64,000 nucleotides of DNA, from the NCBI GenBank assembly GCA_019683695.1, contig JADGHX010000006.1, positions 1-64,000 of the forward strand, read 5' to 3'. This document shows, piece after piece, positions 39,132 to 50,069 of the stretch. The stretch is from Steroidobacteraceae bacterium. GTDB taxonomy: Bacteria > Pseudomonadota > Gammaproteobacteria > Steroidobacterales > Steroidobacteraceae. Within the stretch, counting starts at the first letter, position 1. Each line of letters begins with the position of its first letter. The position numbers were made by a program, and so were the translations under genes. Below the pieces are notes generated by a model. The model saw only the letters and a program-made list of their open reading frames with translations. It ran no database searches and was not told the origin of the DNA.

Positions 39132-40229
39132 TCACGCGGCGACGCGCTCCTTTTCTCCAACGGCATCCGCGCGCGCGAGCAGCAGCTTCTGCGTGGGATA
39201 CGCAAAGTTGATGCCGGAGCGCTGGAATTCCCGGTGAATGCGCAGATTGATGTTCTGCTGGATATCCATGTACCGGTTGTAGTCGGGGGAGAGCACGTAG
39301 TACACCGTCTCGTAATCGATGGACCCCGGCGAGTGGATCGCGAGATGGCTGCGGTCGAATCGCGTGCTCTCCTGCGATTCGATGATCTCGCGGATGAGCT
39401 TCGGGATCCGCTCGAGCTGCTCGACGGGCGTTTCGTACGTGACGCGAGTCTGGAATACCACGCGACGTTCCATCATCCGCCCGTAGTTGCGCACGCGGCT
39501 GCCGAGCAGGTCTGCGTTCGGCATGATGATCTGCTCACCGGAGAGACTTCGCAGGCGCGTGCTCTTGATGCCGATGTATTCCACGGTGCCCAGGAAATCG
39601 CCCACGACGAGAAAGTCTCCGACCACGAACGGCTTGTCGAAGGTGATGGAGAGCGATGCGCACAGGTCGCCGAGGATGTTCTGCACGGCCAGCGCCACCG
39701 CGATGCCGCCGATACCGAGGCCGGCGACGAGCGCCGTGACATCCACGCCGAGGTTCTCGAGCGTGAGCAGACCGACCAGCGCCCAGATCATCACGCGCAC
39801 GACGAAACCGATCACGCCGAGCGAGCCGACAGCAGCCCGATCTGTGACGAGGCTGCGACGCCGCCGCCTGTCGAGGTAGCCTGTCGCGGCTGCGGAGGCC
39901 CACACGCCCGCCTGCCAGAAGAGCGCGATCGTGAGCACGGAACGCAGCACGCGAGCCGTGCTCGGCGCCATCGTGAGCGTCTCCAGCCCCGTGAATACCG
40001 CGAGCACCACGAAGAACAGCGTCGTCGTGCGGCTCAGCACCTCCATCGGCACTTCTGCGAGCTGCGTGCCTTCCTGCTTCAGAAGCTTGTCGTAATACCG
40101 GCGCACGAAGCGGCGCCCGGTGACGAGCACGAAGAGCACACCGAGCATCACCGCGACCGCGAGCAGCAGGTCGGCGAGCGAGTTGCGGGTGATGATCGGC
40201 AGCTGCAGCAACGGATCGATGAGTTCCAC
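39132..40229 (-). CDS. Mechanosensitive ion channel (MscS family)
   Basis: VAGLGIGGIAVALAVQNILGDLCASLSITFDKPFVVGDFLVVGDFLGTVEYIGIKSTRLRSLSGEQIIMPN. Confidence 0.92.
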   Translation of the reverse strand: MELIDPLLQLPIITRNSLADLLLAVAVMLGVLFVLVTGRRFVRRYYDKLLKQEGTQLAEVPMEVLSRTTTLFFVVLAVFTGLETLTMAPSTARVLRSVLTIALFWQAGVWASAAATGYLDRRRRRSLVTDRAAVGSLGVIGFVVRVMIWALVGLLTLENLGVDVTALVAGLGIGGIAVALAVQNILGDLCASLSITFDKPFVVGDFLVVGDFLGTVEYIGIKSTRLRSLSGEQIIMPNADLLGSRVRNYGRMMERRVVFQTRVTYETPVEQLERIPKLIREIIESQESTRFDRSHLAIHSPGSIDYETVYYVLSPDYNRYMDIQQNINLRIHREFQRSGINFAYPTQKLLLARADAVGEKERVAA

Positions 40230-40349
40230 TCTTGAAAGCCCTTTTGATGTGTTTGCGCGCGAATGCGCGTGCGTGCGAGAAACGCTCTTGCGTGGCGAAA
40301 GGCAGTTGTGCGCCGGCCGCAAGGTTGCGTGAGCCAGCCGGAGTTTTTT

Positions 40350-40365
40350 ATATTGGTCCCAATAT
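40350..40365. promoter_or_regulatory. AT-rich inverted repeat ATATTGG-TC-CCAATAT upstream of otsB
   Basis: Perfect 7-bp arms, 2-nt spacer, ending ~25 bp before the otsB ATG. Confidence 0.45.
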
Positions 40366-40389
40366 TTCGGCAAGTGGAGAAGGGGAGGC

Positions 40390-41175
40390 ATGGGTTCGAG
40401 CGCCGCATCCCCGGGCCGGGCATTCGCGCTTCCGGAGCCACAGGGACCGGTCCACCCCGCGGAACACGCGTTCTTCCTGGATGTGGATGGCACGCTTCTC
40501 GAGCTTGCACCGTCGCCGGACGCGGTCGTCGTCGAACCTCACCTCATCGATCTGCTGCGTGCCCTCGCTGTGCGCGCCTACGGCGCTGTCGCGTTCGTGA
40601 GCGGGCGTTCCATCGCAACGCTCGATGCGCTCTTTCAGCCTTTGTTGCTGCCCGCAGCGGGCTTGCATGGTTTCGAGCGCCGCGACGCGAGCGGCACCTA
40701 TCGTCGGCACACGCTGCCGCCGGGCGAAGCGCTCGGGCACGCGCGGCTGAAATTGCGCGAGCTCGCCGCGCGCAACCCGGGGCTGCTGCTCGAGGACAAG
40801 CGCTTCGCGCTCGCGCTGCATTATCGGCAGGCGCCAAATCTGGAACCACTGGTGCTCGGTCACGTGGAAGACATCGCCGCTCACGTCGGCGAGTCGCTGA
40901 AGATTCAGCGCGGTCGCATGGTCGTCGAGCTGCGTCCTGCCAGTGCGAGCAAGGCCACGGCCATCGCGGAGTTCATGCGCGAGCCTCCGTTTGCGGGCCG
41001 CCGTCCCGTGTGTCTGGGCGACGATCTCACCGACGAATGCGCTTTCGAGTGGGTGAACGCGGCGGGCGGCGTCTCGATCGCGGTGGGTGTGGCGCGTGAT
41101 ACCGCGGCCACCGCACACTTGCATTCGGTGGCGGCGGCGCGGCTCTGGTTGAGTCGGATCGTCGAGCAACCGTAG
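40390..41175 (+). CDS. otsB: Trehalose-6-phosphate phosphatase
   Basis: HAFFLDVDGTLLELAPSPDAV, FVSGRSIATLD, AAGLHGFERRD, CLGDDLTDECAF. Confidence 0.93.
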   Translation: MGSSAASPGRAFALPEPQGPVHPAEHAFFLDVDGTLLELAPSPDAVVVEPHLIDLLRALAVRAYGAVAFVSGRSIATLDALFQPLLLPAAGLHGFERRDASGTYRRHTLPPGEALGHARLKLRELAARNPGLLLEDKRFALALHYRQAPNLEPLVLGHVEDIAAHVGESLKIQRGRMVVELRPASASKATAIAEFMREPPFAGRRPVCLGDDLTDECAFEWVNAAGGVSIAVGVARDTAATAHLHSVAAARLWLSRIVEQP

Positions 41176-41185
41176 GGCGAGGCGC

Positions 41186-42616
41186 ATGGCACCCTCCAAC
41201 CGTCTCGTGAATGTGTCCAATCGCGTGGCGCTGCCGAAGGCGGCAGGCGCACCCGGCGGGCTCGCCGTGGGTGTTCTGGCCGCCATGCGCGCGTCGGGCG
41301 GCATGTGGTTCGGGTGGAGCGGAGAAATCTCGCCCGACGACGCAGGCGTTTCCCCGCCGGAGATCACCTCGCGCGAGGGCATCACCTTCGCCACGCTGCG
41401 CATCCCGGCCACTCTGCACGAGCGCAGCTACAGCGGTTTCGCGAATGGCACGCTCTGGCCGCTGTTCCATTATTTCCTCGACGGATTCCGCTACGACGAC
41501 GAGGAGTACGAGGCGTACCAGGCCGTCAATGCCTTGTTCGCGCGTGAGCTCGTGCCGCTGCTGCGCGAGGGGGATCTCATCTGGGTTCACGACTATCACC
41601 TCATCCCGCTCGGGGAGAGGTTGCGTGAGCACGGCGTGCGTGCGCCGCTCGGTTTCTTCCTGCACATTCCGTTTCCGCACTACGAGGTGCTCCGCGCATT
41701 GCCCAAATGTGCGGACCTCATGCGCGCACTGCTTGCCTATGACGTCGTGGGGTTCCAGACGAACACCGATCGGCAGTCGTTCCTCGGTGCCGTGCAGGCG
41801 TTGTGGGGCAGGGATTGCATCAGTTCGTCCGGCGTGATCGAGCTGTGGGACCGCCGGGTTCAGACGGGCGTGTTCCCCATCGGCGTGGATGTCAGCGCCA
41901 TTTCCGCCAATGCCGCGCGCGCGGTGAGCTCCGCGCGCGTTCAGCGCATGAAGGAAGGCCTGCTCGGTCGCCGTCTCCTCATGGGCGTGGATCGGCTCGA
42001 CTACAGCAAGGGATTGCTGGAGCGTTTCGAGGCGTACCGGCGGTTCCTCGAGGAGTGCCCGGAGCATCACAATCGGGTCACCTATCTGCAGATCGCGCCG
42101 CTCGGCCGGCAGAACGTGAGCGCGTACGCACGCATTCGCGATGCGCTCGAGCAAAGCTCCGGCCGGACGAACGGCCAGTTCGCCGATGTCGACTGGACGC
42201 CGATCCGCTATCTGAACCGCAACTTCCCGCACGCCACGCTCATGGGGTTCCTGCGCCTGGCGCAAGTGTGTCTCGTCACGCCGGTGCGCGATGGCATGAA
42301 CCTCGTCGCCAAGGAATTCGTGGCCGCTCAGGACCCGGCCGATCCCGGCGTGCTGATCCTCTCCGATCGCACAGGCGCCGCCTGTGAGCTCACCGAGGCG
42401 CTGCTCGTGAATCCGTACGACACGCGCGGTATCGCGCGTGCCTTGAAACAGGCGCTCGAGATGCCGCTCGCCGAGCGCCGCGCCCGTCACGAGAAGCTGC
42501 TCGCGGCGCTCGCCCGCAACGACATCCATTCATGGCACGAGCGCTTCCTCGAAGCGCTTCGCCGCCCGCATGCGCGCGTGCCCGATGGGTGCGGGCTGAA
42601 TCTCACCGCAGCCTAG
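41186..42616 (+). CDS. otsA: Trehalose-6-phosphate synthase
   Basis: LVNVSNRVALPK, WVHDYHLIPLG, FFLHIPFPHYEVLRALP, GVDRLDYSKGLLERFEAY, RDGMNLVAKEFVAAQ. Confidence 0.94.
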   Translation: MAPSNRLVNVSNRVALPKAAGAPGGLAVGVLAAMRASGGMWFGWSGEISPDDAGVSPPEITSREGITFATLRIPATLHERSYSGFANGTLWPLFHYFLDGFRYDDEEYEAYQAVNALFARELVPLLREGDLIWVHDYHLIPLGERLREHGVRAPLGFFLHIPFPHYEVLRALPKCADLMRALLAYDVVGFQTNTDRQSFLGAVQALWGRDCISSSGVIELWDRRVQTGVFPIGVDVSAISANAARAVSSARVQRMKEGLLGRRLLMGVDRLDYSKGLLERFEAYRRFLEECPEHHNRVTYLQIAPLGRQNVSAYARIRDALEQSSGRTNGQFADVDWTPIRYLNRNFPHATLMGFLRLAQVCLVTPVRDGMNLVAKEFVAAQDPADPGVLILSDRTGAACELTEALLVNPYDTRGIARALKQALEMPLAERRARHEKLLAALARNDIHSWHERFLEALRRPHARVPDGCGLNLTAA

Positions 42617-42740
42617 CCGCGCGTCGCGCTCGCGGCGTCGCCCGTGATCGCGCGTTGGGTGGCAGCAGAAGCCAAACCGGCAACGGGGCCGGGTGCGTAT
42701 CCTGCTCCATGCCCGGCCTGTTTCCCTGTGAGGTGTAGTC

Positions 42741-43637
42741 ATGACTGCGGAAGTCTCGGCGGCCCGCTCCGGCACGTTCCGGATCGGCGGCGACATTGAA
42801 GTGAACCGGCTCGGATTCGGTGCCATGCGCATCACCGGCCCCGGTATCTGGGGCGAGCCGCCCGACCGCGCCGAGGCCCTGCGAACCTTGCGCCGCCTGC
42901 CGGAGCTCGGCGTCAACTTCATCGATACGGCGGATTCCTACGGTCCGGATGTCTCCGAGCGGCTGTTGCGCGAGGCGTTGCATCCCTGCAAGGGCCTGCT
43001 CATCGCCACCAAGGCGGGACTTGCGCGCACGGGACCGGACCGGTGGATCCCGCTCGGCCGGCCGGAGTATCTGATCCAGCAGGCTCACAAGAGCCTGCGT
43101 AACCTCGGCGTCGAGCAGATCGGCCTGTGGCAGCTGCACCGTATCGACCCGAAGGTGCCGGCGGATGAGCAGTTCGACGCCGTGAAGCAGCTCCTCGCCG
43201 ACGGCATCATCCGTCACGCCGGCCTGAGCCAGGTGTCCGTGCGCGAAATCGAAGCGGCCTCACGCTACTTCAGGGTCGCCACCGTGCAGAACCGCTACAA
43301 CCTCGTGGACCGCTCCAGCGAGGACGTGCTGGACTACTGCGCGCGGACCGGCATCGGCTTCATTCCCTGGTTTCCGCTCGCGGCGGGCGATCTGGCTGCG
43401 CCCGGCTCGGTGCTCGATGACCTGGCGAGGCGCCATAACGCCGCGCCCAGCCAGATCGCTCTCGCGTGGACCCTGAAACGCAGCCCCGTGATGCTGCCCA
43501 TTCCCGGCACGTCGAAGGTGGCGCACCTCGAGCAGAACGTGGCCGCGGTCGGGATCACGCTTTCCGATGCGGATTTTGCGGCCCTGGGCCGCGCCGGACG
43601 ACAGGCGAGCGCGGCAGCCCGCGGCGATGGTGATTGA
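42741..43637 (+). CDS. Aldo/keto reductase
   Basis: [67 protein letters not shown]. Confidence 0.92.
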   Translation: MTAEVSAARSGTFRIGGDIEVNRLGFGAMRITGPGIWGEPPDRAEALRTLRRLPELGVNFIDTADSYGPDVSERLLREALHPCKGLLIATKAGLARTGPDRWIPLGRPEYLIQQAHKSLRNLGVEQIGLWQLHRIDPKVPADEQFDAVKQLLADGIIRHAGLSQVSVREIEAASRYFRVATVQNRYNLVDRSSEDVLDYCARTGIGFIPWFPLAAGDLAAPGSVLDDLARRHNAAPSQIALAWTLKRSPVMLPIPGTSKVAHLEQNVAAVGITLSDADFAALGRAGRQASAAARGDGD

Positions 43638-43776
43638 TCTTCAGCGCGCCCGCGCCATTCGAGGATAATTCCCCCACCTTGAGGCCCGGCGCACCCGGGC
43701 GGTAACCGATCAAAATACGGGCGGCGTGCGGCGGCTACACTGCCACACTGCGGACACGAGCGATGGGGGGCATCTG

Positions 43777-46700
43777 ATGGCGTCGAGGCGTCGCGCACGC
43801 GCAGCTGCGTTGGCGCTGGCCGTGTGCGTTCTGGCGCTCGGAACGGCCCATGGGCAGCCCCTGCCGGACCGGCGTTTCGATATCGAGCCACAGCCTGTGG
43901 CAGGCGCGCTGCGCAGCTTTGCGGCGCAGGCGCAGATGCAGCTCATCTTCTCGGAACAGGATGTCGGCCCGTTCCAGTCGCATGGCGTGGCCGGCGTGCT
44001 GTCGCCCGAGGTTGCCCTGCGCGAGCTCCTGCGCGGCACGGGTCTGGAGTTCGAGTTCACCGCAAACAATGTCGTGGTCGTGCGGCGGCCGGCGGCGACC
44101 GTGGCCTCGACGCACGGAGGCAGAACCGGGTCCCCGGATGCGGAAGAGTCCGATTTGCCGGCCGCAGAGGCGGGGCGGGCCGGCGAGGAGGAACCGGGCC
44201 CGGCGGCAGGCCCGGGCGTCACGCGCGACAAGGCCTCGGGATTGCAGCTCGTCGTCATCACCGGCTCGCGCATCGTCCGTCGCGACCTCGAGGCCGCGAG
44301 CCCCGTGGTGACCGTGGAACGGCAGGCCTTCAACGAATCGAGCACACTCGCGGTCGAGAGTGTGCTGAACCAGCTGCCGCAGTTCGTGCCCGCGGGCACC
44401 CAGTTCGTCACGGGTGACATTTTCCCCACCGCCACGAACACACCGGGAACCTCGACGCTCAATCTGCGCGGCCTCGGCACCAACCGCACGCTCGTGCTCA
44501 TCGACGGGCGCCGGGCCCAGCCGGCCAACTCCACGCTCGTGATCGACGCCAATTCGATCCCCGCCTCCGCGATCGAGAGTGTCGAGATCATCAGCGGCGG
44601 CGCTTCGGCCATTTATGGCGCGGATGCGATGGGCGGCGTCACGAACTTCAAGCTCCGCAAGAACTTCCAGGGCGCGAGCCTCGAAGCGCGCACTGGCGTC
44701 ACCGAAGCCGGAGATGGCGAGGAGAGCCGCCTGAGTGCGCTGTTCGGCGCCAGCATGGGCGAGGGCCGGGGCAACGTGATGCTCGGTGTGGAATGGATGA
44801 AGCGCGCCGCGGCCGGCATCCGCGGGCGCCCGTTCTTCGAGCAGGCGCTGACGGACACTGGCGCGCCCGCCACGGCCGTCCGCCTCGGCTACGTCGCCTA
44901 CGAGCCGAATGCGGAGGAGGGTGGGCTGCCCTCGCAGGAGGCGGCGGATGCCCTGTTTCCGGAACGCACGCACAGCGTCAATCGCGCCACGTCCTTCTTC
45001 GTGAATCCGGACAACACGACGCTGTTCAAGAGCGAGGGCGCACTCGGCTACACCGGCCCGTTCGACGAGCAATTCAAGATGCAACCGAGCGGTGTGCTTG
45101 GGCGAAACAATCTCGATGCCCGGGTCTCGAGCCCGCTCACGCGCTACTCCGCCTTCGCGCGCGCGCACTATGCGCTCGCGGATTGGGTGAACGCCTTCGC
45201 GCAAGCGAATTTCGTGAGCATGGACGTGAGCTCGCTGTCGCAGCCGGCAGGGGCCACGGGCGGCTTTGCAGCCAGCATTCCAAGGGATGCGGAACATCCC
45301 GTGCCGCCGGAGCTCGCAGCACTTCTCGACTCGCGCGGCGAGAACGTGCTCTCCGAAGACGAGTTCGACCCCGAGACCGGAAAGCCCATCGTCCTGCGCG
45401 GCCGGGATGCGAACTGGCGCCTCGGGCGCACGCTCGATTTCCTGCCCGCGAGGTCGATCCACAGCGCCACCGATCTGTACCAGATGCTCGCCGGTCTCGA
45501 CGGCACGCTGCCGGTTCGCGACTGGACGTGGGAGGCATACATCTCCCACGGCCAGACGCGCACGGACAGCGCCTACATCGGGTTCGCCTCGACCGAGCGC
45601 TACCGCATGATCGTCGAAGCGCCGTACTACGGCCGCGGCTTCACGCAGAGCGGCCCCGGCCGCACGAGCATCACGTGCACCACGGGCCTGCCCGTGTTCG
45701 AGCGTTTCGAGGTCTCGCAGGATTGCATCGACGCGATCGCGCTCAACGCATCCGACCGCACGCGGCTCACGCAGAATGTGGCGGAGGCCAACCTGCAGGG
45801 CGGTGTCGCCGACCTGTGGGCCGGTGAGCTGCGCGCGGCCGTCGGCGCCTCCTACCGCAAGAATACGTTCCAGTTCCTGCCGGATGCGATTCGCGCAACC
45901 AACTCCATCATCGATCTGCCCGTCGGCGCGTTTGCGAACGCGAATGTGCGCGGTGCAACGGATGTGCGCGAGATCTACGGTGAGATCCTCGTGCCGCTGC
46001 TCGCGGACAAGCCGTTTGCGCATACGCTGGAGCTCGAGCTCGGAGCGCGGTACTCGGACTACAACACCGCGGGCGGCGTGCCCACGTACAAGGCGCTGTT
46101 CAGCTGGGCGCCGAGCGAGAACGTGCGTTTCCGCGGCGGGTATCAGCTCGCCAACCGCGCGCCGAATATCAACGAGCTGTATCTTGAAAGAAGCAGCGTG
46201 CCGGTCACGCTCCGAGGGCCCGACCCCTGTCGCGCGGACACGCTCGACGTGAACGGCAATCACCCCTCGAACCCGCACCGCGCGCAGGTGCAGGCGCTGT
46301 GCTCGCAGATCATCGGCACGGGCACCTCGACCTTCGATGAGGACCCGGACCACTTCGTCGGCGATGGCCGCACGGATGGCGGCGAGATCGAAGCGCGCAG
46401 CGGCAACCTCGATCTGAAGAGCGAGACAGGCGAGACGTACACGCTCGGCGTCGTGCTCACCTCGCCATTCGAGGGCCTGTTGCGCGATGTGACGATCGCC
46501 ATCGACTACTACCGGGCGCGGATCACGGACGCCATCTCGCAGGTGAGCGCGCAGACCACATACGACCTGTGTTTCAACCGCGACGGCGTGAGCAATCCCA
46601 CGTACAGCATCGATGACCCGAACGGCATGTGTCGCAACATCGTTCGTGACGAGGCGACCGGCAACCGCCGCTACGTGGATTCCCGCTTCGAGAATCTCGG

Positions 46701-47226
46701 GCTCCTCGAGACCTCGGGGATTGACGTGCAGGCGAGCTGGCGGGCATCGCTCGCTGAGCTGGGTCTCCCACGCGTGCCGGGCTCGCTGGCGCTCAGCGTC
46801 TCGCTGAACCGGTTGCTGGAGTTCAGGTCGCAGGACTTTCCGACGGCCGAAGTGCTCGAGAACGCGGGCACCTTCGCGCGCGGCGGTCAGTTCGACTATC
46901 GCGCGCTGACCACGCTGCGCTATCAGTCCGGCACGGCCAGCATTGCGCTCAACTGGCGCCGGCTGCCCGCCATCCGCAGCCAGGCGTACGTCACGGACCC
47001 GAACACGCCGAATCCGGGCACCGAGTCGTACAGCGTCTACAACCTTTCCGCCGGGTGGCGCGTCACCCCGGCCATCTCGCTCACCGCAGGCATCGACAAC
47101 CTGTTCGATCGCGACCCGAATCGCGTGGGGATCAGCCCCACGAACAACGGCGCCGGCAGCACGGCGGCGGGGTACTACGACGTGCTGGGGCGGCGCTACT
47201 ACGGGAGCATCCGCATCGATTTCTGA
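43777..47226 (+). CDS. TonB-dependent receptor with N-terminal STN (secretin/TonB short) domain
   Basis: FDIEPQPVAGALRSFAAQAQMQLIFSEQDV STN; plug TLNLRGLGTNRTLVLIDGRR; barrel with terminal GSIRIDF. Confidence 0.9.
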   Translation: MASRRRARAAALALAVCVLALGTAHGQPLPDRRFDIEPQPVAGALRSFAAQAQMQLIFSEQDVGPFQSHGVAGVLSPEVALRELLRGTGLEFEFTANNVVVVRRPAATVASTHGGRTGSPDAEESDLPAAEAGRAGEEEPGPAAGPGVTRDKASGLQLVVITGSRIVRRDLEAASPVVTVERQAFNESSTLAVESVLNQLPQFVPAGTQFVTGDIFPTATNTPGTSTLNLRGLGTNRTLVLIDGRRAQPANSTLVIDANSIPASAIESVEIISGGASAIYGADAMGGVTNFKLRKNFQGASLEARTGVTEAGDGEESRLSALFGASMGEGRGNVMLGVEWMKRAAAGIRGRPFFEQALTDTGAPATAVRLGYVAYEPNAEEGGLPSQEAADALFPERTHSVNRATSFFVNPDNTTLFKSEGALGYTGPFDEQFKMQPSGVLGRNNLDARVSSPLTRYSAFARAHYALADWVNAFAQANFVSMDVSSLSQPAGATGGFAASIPRDAEHPVPPELAALLDSRGENVLSEDEFDPETGKPIVLRGRDANWRLGRTLDFLPARSIHSATDLYQMLAGLDGTLPVRDWTWEAYISHGQTRTDSAYIGFASTERYRMIVEAPYYGRGFTQSGPGRTSITCTTGLPVFERFEVSQDCIDAIALNASDRTRLTQNVAEANLQGGVADLWAGELRAAVGASYRKNTFQFLPDAIRATNSIIDLPVGAFANANVRGATDVREIYGEILVPLLADKPFAHTLELELGARYSDYNTAGGVPTYKALFSWAPSENVRFRGGYQLANRAPNINELYLERSSVPVTLRGPDPCRADTLDVNGNHPSNPHRAQVQALCSQIIGTGTSTFDEDPDHFVGDGRTDGGEIEARSGNLDLKSETGETYTLGVVLTSPFEGLLRDVTIAIDYYRARITDAISQVSAQTTYDLCFNRDGVSNPTYSIDDPNGMCRNIVRDEATGNRRYVDSRFENLGLLETSGIDVQASWRASLAELGLPRVPGSLALSVSLNRLLEFRSQDFPTAEVLENAGTFARGGQFDYRALTTLRYQSGTASIALNWRRLPAIRSQAYVTDPNTPNPGTESYSVYNLSAGWRVTPAISLTAGIDNLFDRDPNRVGISPTNNGAGSTAAGYYDVLGRRYYGSIRIDF

Positions 47227-50069
47227 GCGGCGCGCTTCACGAGCTTGCTCAGCTCGCGCAACCACAAGGCCGAGCTCGCCACAGCCGCGCAGATCAGCCA
47301 GTCGCGCGCGGTGAGGCTCACTGTGGAGAACGCGCGCTGCAAGAAGGGCACGTAAACCACCGCGAGCTGCAGCAGCAGGGAGAGCAGCACTGCGCCCCAG
47401 AGCCACCCGTTCGCGAACAGGTCCGTGAACGCGCTGCGCTCGTCCGACCGTGCATTGAAGACGGTGAACAGGGAGAAGAGCACCAGCGTGGTGAAGGCCA
47501 TGGTGTGTGCGCGAGCCATGTCGCCGCGACCGTCGATGAGCCCGCCGGGCAGGGCGGCATCCAGAACGAGCAAGGTTCCGGCGGCCATGATCGTGCCGAT
47601 GAATAAGATGCCGGCCCACATGCGGCGGGTGATCACGCCCTCGTGGCGCGGCCGCGGCGGCCGGCTCATCACGCGCGGGGCGGCCGGATCCACGCCGAGC
47701 GCGAGCGCCGGAGCGCCATCCGTGACGAGATTGATCCACAGGATCTGCGTGGCGAGCAATGGCAGCACGACGCCGTCATCGCCGGGCTGCTGCGTGAGGC
47801 CGAGCACCTCGGCGAGCGCGATCCCGAAGAACATCGTCATCACTTCTCCGATGTTCGATGAGAGCAGGTATCGCAGGAACTTGCGGATGTTCGCGAAGAT
47901 GGCACGACCCTGCTCGACGGCGGCCACGATGGTGGCGAAGTTGTCGTCGGCGAGCACGATGTCCGAGGCTTCCCGGGACACGTCCGTGCCGGTGAGGCCC
48001 ATGGCCACACCGATGTCCGCGGTCTTGAGCGCCGGCGCGTCGTTCACGCCGTCTCCGGTCATGGCGACGATGGCGCCCCGGCGTTGCAGGGCCTGCACGA
48101 TACGCAGCTTGTGCTGGGGGGTCACGCGCGCGTAAACGGAAACTTCCTCCACAGTGCGCTCACGCTCCGCATCGGACATGGCTTCCAGCTCGGGTCCCGT
48201 GACGGTGCGATCATCTTGCGCGATGCCCAGCTCGCGCGCGATAGCGCTGGCGGTGATCGGATGATCGCCGGTGATCATGATGGGGCGGATGCCTGCGCCC
48301 CGGGCACGCGCCACGGCGCGCTTCGCCTCCTCGCGCGGCGGATCGATCATGCCGATGAGGCCGGCAAAAGCCATTTCCTGTTCGAGGCTCGCGTCGGGCG
48401 TGACGCGCTCGAACCCATCTGCGGGCACGGCACGCACGGCCACCCCGAGCGTGCGCAACGCTTCGCCCGCCAGTTGCTCGTTCGTTTGCCGGATCTGCGC
48501 GCGCCGCGCCTCCGTGAGCGGCCGCGTGCCTTCGCCCACCACCTCGCGCGTACAGCGGGCGAGCAGCACATCCGGCGCACCCTTGCTGAAGACGAGCAGC
48601 TCGCCGGCGCGCTCGGCGTCCCGGTGAATCGTGGACATCAGCTTGCGCTCGGAGGAGAAGGGCACTTCCCCCACGCGTTCGAAGCGCGCATCGAGCGCCT
48701 CGTCTTCGAGACCGGCCTTGCGAGCCGCCACGATGAGCGCGCCCTCGGTCGGGTCTCCCCGGACGGACCAGCGTCCGTTCCTCTCCTGCAGAATGGCGTT
48801 GTTCGCCCGGTCACCCACCGCAAGCGCAATCCGCAGCTCGTGACGCAATGGGCCATCGATTGCAGGCACCGTCGGCCCGCCGGGCCCCTGCGATCGATGC
48901 AGGCTCACCTCGCCAACCGGCGCATAACCGGTGCCGCCGAGATGTACGCGTCCGCTGGCCGTCACGACGGTGCGCACGGTCATTTCGTTTCTCGTGAGCG
49001 TGCCCGTCTTGTCCGAGGCGATGACGTTCGCGGAGCCCAGGGTTTCCACCGCCGCAAGATGACGCACGATGGCGTTGCGCTTCGCCATCCGCTGCACGCC
49101 GATTGCGAGCACCGCCGTGACGACGGCGGGAAGCCCTTCCGGCACCGCGGCCACCGCGAGCGCAACGCCGAGAATCAGCACATCGAAAAGCGCCGAGACG
49201 TTACGCACGTCCTGCAGAACCAGAATCGTTGCGATCATCACGATGGCAATGCCTACCACCGTGACGCCGAGCAGCTTCCCGACGCGCGCCAGCTCTCGTT
49301 GCAGCGGGGTGGATTCCTGCGGGGCGGTCTTCAGCATGCCGGCGATGCGGCCCATCTCCGTCTGCATGCCAGTGGCGATCACAACGGCGGTGCCGTGGCC
49401 GTACGTGACCGCGGTTCCGCTGAATATCATGTTCGTGCGATCGCCCAGCGCCACGTCCTCCGCGAGCGGCTCGACACTCTTGCTTTCCGGCAGGCTCTCC
49501 CCGGTGAGCGCCGCTTCGGCGGTCTGTAGCGCCGTAGCCTCGATGAGGCGCGCGTCGGCGGGGACGGTGTCTCCTTCCTCGACGCGGATGATGTCGCCGG
49601 GAACGACTTCACTTGCGGCGATGCTTTGTCTTTCCCCGTCCCGTATCACGTTCGCGTGCGCGGCCGCCATCTGCCGCAGCGCCGCCACCGCTTTCTCGGC
49701 GCGCGCCTGCTGAACGTGGCCCATCACGGCATTCAGCAGGACGACAGCGAGGATCGCCAGGGCTTCGTAGGGCAGCTCCGTCTCGCGCTCGTAAAACCAG
49801 AGGATCGCTGAGACGAGCGTCGCCACGAGCAACAGCACGACCAGCGGGTCTTCGAACTGACGGAGAAACTTGCGCCAGCCCGGAACGGGCCGCTCGGCGG
49901 CAAGCTCGTTCGGCCCGTATTGCGCGCGGCGCTTGCGCGCTTCGGCGCTGCTCAGGCCTCGTTCCGCATCGGAGGCGAGCGCGCGCACCACGTCGGCGGC
50001 GCTCTGCCGCCAGGGCGTGTGCTCACGCGGCGGTGGCGAGCTGTCCGAAAGCCCGGGCAAGGAGCTCAT
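47199..50069 (-). CDS. Cation-translocating P-type ATPase (Ca2+-ATPase-like, P2 type)
   Basis: [80 protein letters not shown]. Confidence 0.93.
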   Translation of the reverse strand: MSSLPGLSDSSPPPREHTPWRQSAADVVRALASDAERGLSSAEARKRRAQYGPNELAAERPVPGWRKFLRQFEDPLVVLLLVATLVSAILWFYERETELPYEALAILAVVLLNAVMGHVQQARAEKAVAALRQMAAAHANVIRDGERQSIAASEVVPGDIIRVEEGDTVPADARLIEATALQTAEAALTGESLPESKSVEPLAEDVALGDRTNMIFSGTAVTYGHGTAVVIATGMQTEMGRIAGMLKTAPQESTPLQRELARVGKLLGVTVVGIAIVMIATILVLQDVRNVSALFDVLILGVALAVAAVPEGLPAVVTAVLAIGVQRMAKRNAIVRHLAAVETLGSANVIASDKTGTLTRNEMTVRTVVTASGRVHLGGTGYAPVGEVSLHRSQGPGGPTVPAIDGPLRHELRIALAVGDRANNAILQERNGRWSVRGDPTEGALIVAARKAGLEDEALDARFERVGEVPFSSERKLMSTIHRDAERAGELLVFSKGAPDVLLARCTREVVGEGTRPLTEARRAQIRQTNEQLAGEALRTLGVAVRAVPADGFERVTPDASLEQEMAFAGLIGMIDPPREEAKRAVARARGAGIRPIMITGDHPITASAIARELGIAQDDRTVTGPELEAMSDAERERTVEEVSVYARVTPQHKLRIVQALQRRGAIVAMTGDGVNDAPALKTADIGVAMGLTGTDVSREASDIVLADDNFATIVAAVEQGRAIFANIRKFLRYLLSSNIGEVMTMFFGIALAEVLGLTQQPGDDGVVLPLLATQILWINLVTDGAPALALGVDPAAPRVMSRPPRPRHEGVITRRMWAGILFIGTIMAAGTLLVLDAALPGGLIDGRGDMARAHTMAFTTLVLFSLFTVFNARSDERSAFTDLFANGWLWGAVLLSLLLQLAVVYVPFLQRAFSTVSLTARDWLICAAVASSALWLRELSKLVKRAAQKSMRMLP

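Noticed and set aside
43735-47739. 1334-aa minus-strand ORF opposite the TonB receptor
   Set aside because: GC-rich antisense frame; composition rich in Arg/Ala/His/Val with no family motif, while the plus strand encodes a complete STN-plug-barrel protein.
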